Source of the DNA: an uncultured Sutterella sp. | Lineage (GTDB): Bacteria; Pseudomonadota; Gammaproteobacteria; Burkholderiales; Burkholderiaceae_F | NCBI GenBank assembly: GCA_900554675.1 | Contig: USIM01000044.1 | Coordinates: forward strand, 1-7,276 | Length of the DNA: 7,276 nucleotides | Direction: 5' to 3' | Part shown: positions 1 to 5,808 of the stretch, in pieces | How the letters are laid out: each line of letters starts with the position of its first letter | How positions within the stretch are numbered: position 1 is the first letter of the stretch | Position numbers and translations under genes: made by a program | The notes under the pieces: generated by a model | Databases searched by the model: none | What the model was told of the DNA's origin: nothing | The model's input: only the letters and a program-made list of their open reading frames with translations

Positions 1-238
1 CATGAATCCCACGATGAATCGATCGCAAAGTTTGTTAATTTCGGATAGCTCCAACGCTGCTGACTTAAATGTATTGTTAGAAGCGGCAGACGATTACATG
101 CTCACCGCGTCTAAGGCGCAAGAGATTGTTGATGAAGTGCTCACTGCAATGAAAGATTGGCAAAAAGAGGCAATGAAACTCAATCTTTCCGCTCGTGATA
201 TCAGTATGTTTGAAGAGCGATTCATTACAAAACTCTGA
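1..238 (+). CDS. HipA-like protein kinase, C-terminal end only (5' partial)
   Basis: The reading frame is open from the left edge to a TGA at 236-238 and gives about 78 residues. It begins with Met-Asn-Pro-Thr, which matches the Tyr-Asp-(Met/Leu/Ile)-Asn-Pro segment near the end of HipA-family kinases. Next comes a Ser/Asp-rich stretch, then a helical tail with the family-like pattern A-x-E-I-V-D-E-V-L-x-A-M-x-x-W and L-x-L-S-A-R-D-I. The ATG at position 2 is therefore most likely an internal codon and the gene starts upstream of the window. HipA proteins are Ser/Thr kinases, often the toxin of hipBA toxin-antitoxin pairs; E. coli HipA phosphorylates glutamyl-tRNA synthetase. The catalytic core and any hipB partner lie outside, so activity and substrate cannot be judged. 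The call rests on tail resemblance only. Confidence 0.7.
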   Translation, partial: MNPTMNRSQSLLISDSSNAADLNVLLEAADDYMLTASKAQEIVDEVLTAMKDWQKEAMKLNLSARDISMFEERFITKL

Positions 239-244
239 TTTCTT

Positions 245-274
245 TTGTCATAGAGGGGAACGGTCAAGGATTAT
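245..274 (+). promoter_or_regulatory. Candidate sigma-70 promoter for the TRAP operon, with small palindrome
   Basis: A -35-like TTGTCA (245-250, five of six consensus bases) lies 18 bases before a -10-like GATTAT (269-274, four of six). The -10 sits inside an 11-base palindrome, AGGAT-T-ATCCT, at 267-277, which could be a small operator. A second -10-like TAAAAT at 314-319 has no convincing -35. The 137-base gap between the hipA-like stop and the dctP start contains nothing else I can support, and no terminator for the upstream gene is visible. Low confidence, from consensus matching by eye. Confidence 0.25.
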
Positions 275-375
275 CCTAGTATGCTGAAATCTTTGTGCAT
301 TCCTTAAGTACGGTAAAATTCGACTTGTATTCGTCCTTTGTGGGCGTTTTATTCATTTTCTTTAAGAGTTTTCCT

Positions 376-1365
376 ATGAAAAAAGTTCTGACTGCGCTTT
401 GTGCGGGCGCAATTGCGGTTTGCTCCTTTGCAACGTCCTCTTTTGCTGCTGATACGACTTTGCGTTTAGCGCATACGGCGGCTACTTCACACGCTCACCA
501 TCAAGCAGCATTACTTTTTGCTGAAAATGTGCAAAAGCGTACCAAGGGGCAAGTTAAGGTTGAAGTCTATCCTTCCGGTGAATTGGGCGATCAACCGGCA
601 TTGGCCGAACAAATCACGTTAGGCGCATTGGATATGGCCGTGGTGTCTTTGGGCAACATGGCCATGTATTCGAAAAAGCTCAACGCCATGACGGCGCCGT
701 TCTTATTTGAAAACTACGCTCACGCTCATAAGACGATTGACAGTTTCGTGATGGGTTGGATGAATGACGCTTTAAAAGAACACGACGCTTTGGGTTTATC
801 CATGTTTGACTACGGTTTCCGTCAAACGACCACGAAGGGTGTTGTGGTTAATAAAGCAGACGACTTGAAGGGTTTAAAGATCCGTGTTCCGCCTTCTACG
901 GGCTTATTGGCGGCTTTTGATGCCGTGGGCGCCAATACCCAACGCATTGCTTACTCTGAGCTCTACACGTCTTTAAAGCAAGGCGTTGTCGTTGGTGAAG
1001 AAAATCCGGTCTTTACGATTTTGGCGGACTCTTTATTTGAAACGCAAGATCAATTAGCGATGACCAATCACTACTTTGATTGCCAAGTGTTGTTGGTCAA
1101 TAAAACGACCTTTGACGGCATGAGCGCCGAGCATCAAAAGATCGTGAAGGAAGAAGCCATTAACGCTCAAAACTTAACGCGTGATTTGATCTCAAATGGT
1201 GAAGCCAAGGTTGTGAAGCAACTTCAAGCCAAGGGCATGAACGTGACCTATCCTGACCGTGCGTCTTTCGTTGAAAAGATGAAGCCTGCTTATAAGAAGG
1301 TGGGGGAATTGGCGGGCGCTGACGCCATGCAAGAATTGTTGGACGCTGTGAATAAAGCACGATAA
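376..1365 (+). CDS. dctP: TRAP transporter substrate-binding protein, DctP family
   Basis: This is the periplasmic solute receptor of a tripartite ATP-independent (TRAP) transporter, which captures an organic anion and delivers it to the membrane subunits. The product has 329 residues, normal for the family. The ATG at 376 is chosen because an AAGAG Shine-Dalgarno lies 7 bases upstream and a clean signal peptide follows: Lys-Lys, a hydrophobic core to about residue 19, and probable cleavage after Ser-Phe-Ala24. An in-frame GTG at 295 would only add residues before that signal. Family marks are the LRLAH start of the mature protein, a PSGELGDQ segment, a YGFRQTTTKG stretch and Arg170 in GLKIRVP, the usual carboxylate-binding arginine. 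The usual Asp of the GVVDGxENP motif is Val206 here. The permease gene follows after 34 bases. The substrate is likely a carboxylate but cannot be named. Confidence 0.93.
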   Translation: MKKVLTALCAGAIAVCSFATSSFAADTTLRLAHTAATSHAHHQAALLFAENVQKRTKGQVKVEVYPSGELGDQPALAEQITLGALDMAVVSLGNMAMYSKKLNAMTAPFLFENYAHAHKTIDSFVMGWMNDALKEHDALGLSMFDYGFRQTTTKGVVVNKADDLKGLKIRVPPSTGLLAAFDAVGANTQRIAYSELYTSLKQGVVVGEENPVFTILADSLFETQDQLAMTNHYFDCQVLLVNKTTFDGMSAEHQKIVKEEAINAQNLTRDLISNGEAKVVKQLQAKGMNVTYPDRASFVEKMKPAYKKVGELAGADAMQELLDAVNKAR

Positions 1366-1399
1366 TTGAAGTTAGTTTAAAAGGATTGGGGCACTTCTC

Positions 1400-2683
1400 A
1401 TGATTATGTTCATGATCTTTGCAGCGGTATTGGTATTGCTCCTTTTGGGGGTAACGACTGCTGTCACGATGGGATTTGCCTCAATTGCCACCTTTTTATT
1501 TGCAGGCGGCGATCCCGCACGACTTTTCCTTGTCGCGCAACGGATGTTCTCCCAAGTCTCGGGCATCACTTTGATGTCCATTCCTTTTTTCTTACTCATG
1601 GGCAACTTAATGTCCGTGGGGGGAATCTCAAAAAGTCTTTTTGGCTTTGGTCGCGTTTGTTTAGGTCACCGCTGGGGCGGGTTGTCCAATGCAGCGATTG
1701 TAGCTTGTATTGTGATGGCCGCGATGTCAGGCTCTGCCGCCGCATGCGCAGCAGGCATCGGCATGATTGCGATTGCTGAAATGACCAAGTCCGGTTACAG
1801 CCGTTCTTTTAGCTGTGCAACGATTGCTGCAGGGGGCGCTTTGGGACCGATCATTCCGCCGAGCATTACCTTGATTTTGTACGCAGGGCTTACGCAAACG
1901 AGCGTGAATGCGTTATTTGCCGCAGGAGCCGTGCCAGGCGTTTTGTTAGGTGTCATGTTCATGATGTGGTCCTCTTACATCTGCTACCGCAGGGGGTACG
2001 CAAAGACCGAACGCTCAGCGTGGGGAGAACGTTGGCAGGCTTTTAAAGATGCGATTTGGGCGCTTTTGACACCCGTGATTGTGATTGGCGGGATGTTTGC
2101 GGGATTATTTACCGCAACGGAAGCGGCGGCGGTTGCGTCTTTTTATGTGTTCATTTTGGGGATTTTTGTTTTTAAGACGATTCGTTGGAAAGATATTCCT
2201 CAAATTTTGTGGGATACGGTTGAGCAGACTTCAAAAGTCATGTTTGTGATTGCCACCGCTGGCTTTTTCCAATACGTTCTTTTGTACACACGCATTCCGC
2301 AACAAGCCATTGCGTTTATGACGACGAACTTTAGTTCCATGGCTCTGGTTTTAATGCTCATCATCGGTATTTTGGTGATCATGGGGTGCTTCATGGAAGG
2401 CACGGCCATTTTGTTGATCACGGTGCCCATCTTTGTGCCGATTGCCAAGAGTTTTGGTTACGACATCGTGCAGTTGGGTGTAGTGATGTGCATTGCGCTG
2501 GCCGTGGGTGTGTTAACGCCGCCTGTGGGGTTGAATCTTTATGTGATGGCAAGTATCACAGGTGAAAAGGTGATGAACATCGCCAAAGACAGTCTCGGGT
2601 ACGTGGCATTAATGATTTTGATGGCGTTGGCGGTGGCATTCATTCCGGAATTGTCGTTGAGTTTGGCGGGCATTGTGGGGTAA
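1400..2683 (+). CDS. dctM: TRAP transporter large permease subunit, DctM family
   Basis: This is the large membrane subunit of the TRAP transporter and forms the ion-coupled transport path across the inner membrane. It has 427 residues, the standard DctM length, and is almost entirely hydrophobic with roughly eleven to twelve membrane segments. Family signatures include GGALGPIIPPS (about residues 148-158), the related ALAVGVLTPPVGLNLY near residues 366-381, and the acidic MEGTAILLITVPIFVPI stretch. The first ATG (1400) is used; further in-frame ATGs at 1406 and 1412 are possible. The best purine run, AAGGA at 1381-1385, is 14 bases from the first ATG, slightly far, while GGGG at 1388-1391 is closer. 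The gene follows dctP by 34 bases and precedes the small permease by 6, so the three are surely co-transcribed. It lies before dctQ, whereas many TRAP operons place or fuse the small subunit ahead of it. Confidence 0.94.
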   Translation: MIMFMIFAAVLVLLLLGVTTAVTMGFASIATFLFAGGDPARLFLVAQRMFSQVSGITLMSIPFFLLMGNLMSVGGISKSLFGFGRVCLGHRWGGLSNAAIVACIVMAAMSGSAAACAAGIGMIAIAEMTKSGYSRSFSCATIAAGGALGPIIPPSITLILYAGLTQTSVNALFAAGAVPGVLLGVMFMMWSSYICYRRGYAKTERSAWGERWQAFKDAIWALLTPVIVIGGMFAGLFTATEAAAVASFYVFILGIFVFKTIRWKDIPQILWDTVEQTSKVMFVIATAGFFQYVLLYTRIPQQAIAFMTTNFSSMALVLMLIIGILVIMGCFMEGTAILLITVPIFVPIAKSFGYDIVQLGVVMCIALAVGVLTPPVGLNLYVMASITGEKVMNIAKDSLGYVALMILMALAVAFIPELSLSLAGIVG

Positions 2684-2688
2684 GAGGA
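2683..2688 (+). promoter_or_regulatory. Shine-Dalgarno of dctQ overlapping the dctM stop
   Basis: AGAGGA begins on the last base of the dctM TAA stop. It is 1 base from the ATG at 2690 and 7 bases from the GTG at 2696, so it fits the GTG start better than the ATG. Confidence 0.5.
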
Positions 2689-2689
2689 A

Positions 2690-3193
2690 ATGAACGTGTT
2701 ACTCAAATTGGATGCGTTGGTAAGTAAAGTCGCTCGTGCCTTGTGCGTTTTTTCGCTTGCTGCCATTGTGGTGATGTTTTTACTTAACGTCTTTGTGCGT
2801 TTTGTTCCCATCTATAACTTCACACAGACGGACGATTGGATTCAGCTCTTTTTGGTTTGGATGATTTTCTTAGGGGCGCAAGAACTTGTTCGCACACGCA
2901 ATCACTTTGTGGTGGAAGTCTTAACCGAACGAATGACGGGGATGACGGGGCATGTGGCACGTATCATTGTGTGCGTGATTGAACTCATTACGTACGCTGT
3001 CATTTGCTACTACGGTTGGATTTGGGTCTTTAAGTCACAAGCTTATATGCAATCGATTCCCTGGATGCAAGTAAAGGTTTGTTATGCAGCGATTCCTGTG
3101 AGCGCGTTTTTTATGACGTGCTATGGGGTGAGAGACTTGGTGATTGCGATTAAAAACATCCATCAACACTACAACACCGTGAGAATTGACTGA
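2690..3193 (+). CDS. dctQ: TRAP transporter small permease subunit, DctQ family
   Basis: This is the small membrane subunit that pairs with DctM and is needed for TRAP transport. It has 167 residues with four predicted membrane segments, near residues 17-38, 48-66, 88-112 and 128-150. The family core is the DDWIQLFLVWMIFLGAQE segment around the second helix, followed by a basic, His-containing loop (RTRNHF). The start is uncertain. The ATG at 2690 lies directly after an AGAGGA sequence (2683-2688), which is too close for normal initiation. The third codon is GTG at 2696, 7 bases from that same sequence, the expected spacing. The two starts differ by only two residues. The gene begins 6 bases after the dctM stop, and the Shine-Dalgarno overlaps that stop, suggesting translational coupling. 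Confidence 0.9.
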   Translation: MNVLLKLDALVSKVARALCVFSLAAIVVMFLLNVFVRFVPIYNFTQTDDWIQLFLVWMIFLGAQELVRTRNHFVVEVLTERMTGMTGHVARIIVCVIELITYAVICYYGWIWVFKSQAYMQSIPWMQVKVCYAAIPVSAFFMTCYGVRDLVIAIKNIHQHYNTVRID

Positions 3194-3236
3194 TTTTTGT
3201 GGGTTGAGTGAAGGGAAAATCCTGCAAAAATTCGAG

Positions 3237-3336
3237 TACTTTTGCGAAATTGCATAAAAAACTAATCCATTTTGAGAAATTGATACTTTTTTTGGGGTGT
3301 CGTGTACTTTTTTTATGAGTTTTTTGGAAATTGATA
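3237..3336 (+). repeat. Cluster of short repeated words around the Fic gene start
   Basis: TACTTTT occurs at 3237, 3284 and 3305; the last two copies extend to TACTTTTTTT and start 21 bases apart, about two helical turns. GAAATTG occurs at 3246, 3276 and 3327; the last two extend to GAAATTGATA. The third GAAATTG copy lies inside the first codons of the Fic gene. The 120 bases 3241-3360 contain only 33 G or C, about 28 percent, well below nearby coding DNA. The cluster could be a promoter or operator region for the Fic gene, or simply low-complexity A+T-rich DNA. Confidence 0.45.
3265..3293 (+). terminator. Weak candidate terminator of the TRAP operon
   Basis: An A+T-rich stem of seven pairs with one mismatch (ATC-C-ATTT at 3265-3272 with AAAT-T-GAT at 3277-3284, loop TGAG) is followed by seven T residues at 3287-3293. 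Its position, 71 bases after the dctQ stop, suits a terminator, but the stem has almost no G-C pairs. It overlaps the repeat cluster, which may be the real meaning of this sequence. Confidence 0.25.
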
Positions 3337-4814
3337 AAAAAATTGGGTACGGCTTTTTAAAGTCAGCATTAAATTTGCCGGTTTTTGAACCGAAAGTGAT
3401 GGCAAGTTTAAGTAGCTCTGTACGAAAGATTACGCACAAAGACAATCAGTTTTGGGTACCGACTCGTTATCGTTTATCGTCAGACGACTACGTTTCTCAT
3501 GTTCTTTTTGCCTTAAAGTACGAAGGCATCAATCTTCAAATTCTCTCGCTTGCTCTTTCTTATATTCGTAAAGACGATGTGCTCGCAGCGCTTCGTAAGA
3601 AACCCACTGGAATCTATCAACGACAACTCGGTTTTCTTTGGGAGTATTTCAATCAAAAAACGCTAGAGGTTGAAGTGCCGTCAAGCCGGTACGTTAAGCT
3701 TTTTGATGAAAAACGCTACGTGACGACAAAAGGCGTACGCAACAAAAAGTGGCGAGTGATTTTCAATGGTCTTGGCAGTCTCGCTTATTGTCCGGTTGTG
3801 GAAAAGACTGAGAGAATACAAGCTCACCTTAAAGATTCGGATTTAAAGCGCTTTGCGGCTTACTTAAGTGATCTGGATGACTATACCTCAGAGCGGGCAA
3901 TGCAATGGGCGTATGCGAGTGAAGCCGAAAGTAACTATGCCATTGAAGGCGAAACGTTAGAAGCCGATGAATTGAGGGGCGTCATTCATCTTTTAGAGCT
4001 TTCGCACAAGGCAGGTAGATTAACGGATCAAGACTTCTATGAACTGCATAACCAAATGATGAGAGGGCGAGGCGAAAGCGTGACTTCTTACCGCAAGATA
4101 CAGAATTGGTTAACTAATGGTGAGAAGGGGGCGTTGGGGGTTTCTTATGTTCCTCCAAGTCCGGATGATTTGGAAGACTTGATGGTGGCATTTTTACGAA
4201 TGGCAAATACACTTCCCAAACAAATCCATCCGGTGATTGCAGCATCGGTGACGTCTTTTGGTTTTGTGTTCTTGCACCCCTTCATGGATGGCAATGGTCG
4301 ACTTTCACGCTTTCTTTTCCACCAACAACTTTGCTTATCAGGACAAATGCAAAAAGGACAACTTTTGCCCATCTCTCTTACGATCAAAGCATCAGAAGCA
4401 AAGTATTTGGCTGCATTGCAAGCGTTTTCTAAACCAGCTCGAGCTTTGTGGTCAGTGCAAGGGAAGGCCTGTCATGACGATGATTTCCGGTTTAACGGTA
4501 GCGACGCCATCTATCGTTATTGGGATGCAACGCAATGCGCTGAGTTTGGTCTTGAGATGGCAGAAGAAGCTCTAAATACTCACTTGCGTCATGAAGTGAA
4601 TTATTTGATGTGTTTCGATGCTATTCGTCGGGCAGTGAACGATCGTTATGATGTGAGAGAAACCATTTTGCATCACTTAATCAACGGTTGTTTGGATTTA
4701 AATGGTGTCGTTTCGAAAAATCTTCGTAAGCGTTATGCAGATCGAGTCGATGAAGTTGTGTTTGACTTTATTGAAACAGAAGCGAAAAAGGCGCTTGAGC
4801 AGTATTCCGCTTAA
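3315..4814 (+). CDS. Fic-domain protein (probable AMP transferase, self-inhibited type)
   Basis: Fic enzymes usually transfer AMP from ATP to a hydroxyl side chain of a target protein. The full catalytic motif is present, HPFMDGNGRLSR, with catalytic His321, Asp325, Arg329 and Arg332. Upstream lie the flap-like segment TSYRKIQNW (257-265) and YVPPSP. An inhibitory-helix motif, NYAIEGE with Glu211, precedes the core, as in class II Fic proteins, where this Glu pairs with the second Arg. The residue four before that Glu is Asn207, where the usual motif has Ser or Thr; Ser206 is next to it. The N-terminal about 170 residues (with FALKYEGINLQIL at 65-77 and PTGIYQRQLGFLWEYF at 97-112) resemble the extra domain found in many Fic-family proteins. 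The C-terminal about 100 residues are mostly helical. The ATG at 3315 gives 499 residues; no good Shine-Dalgarno is visible, and an in-frame GTG at 3297 would add six. The cellular target is unknown. Confidence 0.9.
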   Translation: MSFLEIDKKIGYGFLKSALNLPVFEPKVMASLSSSVRKITHKDNQFWVPTRYRLSSDDYVSHVLFALKYEGINLQILSLALSYIRKDDVLAALRKKPTGIYQRQLGFLWEYFNQKTLEVEVPSSRYVKLFDEKRYVTTKGVRNKKWRVIFNGLGSLAYCPVVEKTERIQAHLKDSDLKRFAAYLSDLDDYTSERAMQWAYASEAESNYAIEGETLEADELRGVIHLLELSHKAGRLTDQDFYELHNQMMRGRGESVTSYRKIQNWLTNGEKGALGVSYVPPSPDDLEDLMVAFLRMANTLPKQIHPVIAASVTSFGFVFLHPFMDGNGRLSRFLFHQQLCLSGQMQKGQLLPISLTIKASEAKYLAALQAFSKPARALWSVQGKACHDDDFRFNGSDAIYRYWDATQCAEFGLEMAEEALNTHLRHEVNYLMCFDAIRRAVNDRYDVRETILHHLINGCLDLNGVVSKNLRKRYADRVDEVVFDFIETEAKKALEQYSA

Positions 4815-4821
4815 AGCGCCT
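4785..4821 (-). terminator. Intrinsic terminator of xth, embedded in the 3' end of the Fic gene
   Basis: On the minus strand, AGGCGCTT pairs perfectly with AAGCGCCT (plus-strand arms 4814-4821 and 4789-4796) and is followed at once by TTTTCGCTT. Extra pairs extend the stem into the loop. The U-rich tail exists only in the minus direction; the plus direction continues GTAATGG. It lies 14 bases beyond the xth stop, the right place to end the xth transcript. The arms include the last codons and the last stop-codon base of the Fic gene. Confidence 0.75.
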
Positions 4822-4834
4822 GTAATGGAAACGT

Positions 4835-5620
4835 TTAGAGCTCAATGAGATAAGGCGTGTGATCACTCGGTTTTTCCCATTTACGGGGCGCCTTGTCGAT
4901 TTGAGCACTTTTCACTTTTGTCTTTAAAGCGTCGCTCACCAAAATATGGTCAATGCGCATCCCGTGATTCTTTTGGAAACCTAACATTCGATAGTCCCAC
5001 CAAGAGTAAAGTCCTTCGGGTTGATCAAAAAGTCGGAAAGAGTCACTTAAACCCAATTGAAGCAAACCTTGAAAGGCGGCGCGTTCGGCAGGAGAGACTA
5101 AGATGTTGCCTTCCCAAGCTTTGGGGTTCCAGACGTCTCGATCGTCAGGAGCGATGTTGTAGTCACCTAAAAGCGCCAGTTGAGGGTGTTTGCCAAGTTC
5201 CTCTTTAACAAACGATTGAAGTTTGGCAAGCCACGCAAGTTTATAAGCGTATTTGTCGCAACCGACTTCAGCGCCATTGGGGAAATAACCGCAAATCGTA
5301 CGAATGGCTCCCGCTTTGGTTTCAAAGGTGCCGGCAACAAGGCGCTTTTGTTCGTCGGTGAAATCGGGAAGATTGATTTGAATGTCGGTGGGCGCTTCAA
5401 CAGTATCTTGACGATAGAGAATCGCAACACCGTTATACGTTTTTTGACCGGCAAAAATCGCGCCGTAACCCATCATGGCGAGTTCATTAACGGGGAAAAC
5501 ATCATCGGTGATTTTGAGTTCTTGCAAACACAAAATGTCCGTTTGCGAGGTTTTTAACCATTGCATGACGTGCGGGAGACGCACTTTCAATGAGTTCACG
5601 TTCCAAGTGGCAAGTTTCAT
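4835..5620 (-). CDS. xth: Exodeoxyribonuclease III (AP endonuclease)
   Basis: A Mg-dependent 3'-5' exonuclease and apurinic/apyrimidinic endonuclease of base excision repair, acting in the cytoplasm. The start at 5620 gives 261 residues, close to the E. coli enzyme (268). The endonuclease/exonuclease/phosphatase fold residues are all visible: Asn7 in MKLATWNVNS, Glu34 in LQELK, Tyr112 in CGYFPNG, Asp153 and Asn155 in GDYNIAP, Asp224 in MRIDHILVSD, and the Asp253-His254 pair in SDHTPYL. The start was chosen because family members begin at this Met-Lys-x-x-x-W/F-N; an AAGGT (5631-5635) lies 10 bases upstream. The frame stays open further, to an ATG at 5710 that has a stronger AAGGGG 7 bases upstream. 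That start would add 30 residues not typical of the family. The gene converges with the Fic gene and lies downstream of the oligopeptidase on the same strand. Confidence 0.93.
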   Translation of the reverse strand: MKLATWNVNSLKVRLPHVMQWLKTSQTDILCLQELKITDDVFPVNELAMMGYGAIFAGQKTYNGVAILYRQDTVEAPTDIQINLPDFTDEQKRLVAGTFETKAGAIRTICGYFPNGAEVGCDKYAYKLAWLAKLQSFVKEELGKHPQLALLGDYNIAPDDRDVWNPKAWEGNILVSPAERAAFQGLLQLGLSDSFRLFDQPEGLYSWWDYRMLGFQKNHGMRIDHILVSDALKTKVKSAQIDKAPRKWEKPSDHTPYLIEL

Positions 5621-5633
5621 GATGGGTACAACC

Positions 5634-5717
5634 TTATATTTGACAAATGTTTTTGTAAATTGCAGAATCAACGTGCGACCTGATGGATCGACTTGTATTA
5701 ACTTGCCCATCAGGCAT
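5634..5717 (-). CDS. Possible 27-codon leader ORF before xth
   Basis: An ATG at 5717-5715 opens a 27-codon frame that ends in TAA at 5636-5634. The frame lies across the Shine-Dalgarno-like AAGGGG region and ends 13 bases before the xth start at 5620, so its stop touches the xth AAGGT. The AAGGGG lies directly against its ATG, which is poor spacing; the same sequence suits the ATG at 5710 in the xth frame better. I recognise no product. It is listed only because its position would allow coupling to xth. It may well be chance. Confidence 0.12.
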   Translation of the reverse strand: MPDGQVNTSRSIRSHVDSAIYKNICQI

Positions 5718-5770
5718 CCCCTTACAAGAGGCTACTGAAGAACACAGTAGCCTTCTTTCGTTTAAGGGGA
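5717..5770 (-). promoter_or_regulatory. Nested stem-loop pairing with a Shine-Dalgarno-like sequence upstream of xth
   Basis: An outer 8-base-pair stem (TCCCCTTA at 5717-5724 with TAAGGGGA at 5763-5770, as read on the plus strand) encloses an inner 9-base-pair stem (5729-5737 with 5745-5753, loop of 7). A 3-pair AAG/CTT segment (5726-5728 with 5755-5757) lies between. In the minus-strand transcript the AAGGGG of the outer arm (5718-5723) is placed 7 bases before an ATG at 5710 in the xth frame, so the fold would hide it. This resembles a translation-controlling leader, but it could equally be a processed or terminating structure after the peptidase gene. Confidence 0.4.
5726..5757 (-). terminator. 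Inner hairpin after the oligopeptidase gene, terminator-like
   Basis: AAG-A-AGGCTACTG pairs with CAGTAGCCT-CTT around a 7-base loop, giving twelve pairs with one bulge. It begins about 52 bases past the peptidase stop. In the minus direction the tail (CTCTTGTAAGG) is only mildly U-rich; in the plus direction the tail (TCTTTCGTTT) is more U-rich, but no plus-strand gene ends just before it. It may be a weak or bidirectional terminator. Confidence 0.35.
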
Positions 5771-5808
5771 AGTAATGATTTGCGACCTTTGATTAAGACA
5801 ATTTTACG

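Noticed and set aside
295..375. GTG at 295 as the start of the TRAP receptor
   Set aside because: It would place 27 residues before a complete signal peptide, and the ATG at 376 has its own Shine-Dalgarno.
3224..3245. GCAAAA/TTTTGC inverted repeat as the TRAP operon terminator
   Set aside because: Only six pairs around a 10-base loop, and it is followed by an A-rich rather than T-rich stretch.
3308..3314. Seven-T tract before the Fic ATG as a phase-variation switch
   Set aside because: The tract lies upstream of the preferred ATG, so slippage would not change that frame; it would matter only if the GTG at 3297 were used. Seven bases is also short for high slippage.
3035..3445. 136-codon minus-strand frame across the dctQ-Fic gap
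   Set aside because: It overlaps the ends of two well-supported plus-strand genes, resembles no family I recognise and lies across low-complexity A+T-rich DNA; it is a chance frame.
5632..5657. Minus-strand promoter for xth (TTTACA then TATAAG)
   Set aside because: The two boxes are only 15 bases apart and the -10 overlaps the xth Shine-Dalgarno, so transcription would begin too close to the start codon.
5717..5770. tRNA-like element suggested by the 8-pair outer stem
   Set aside because: It is only 54 bases, with one inner hairpin and no anticodon or T-arm pattern.
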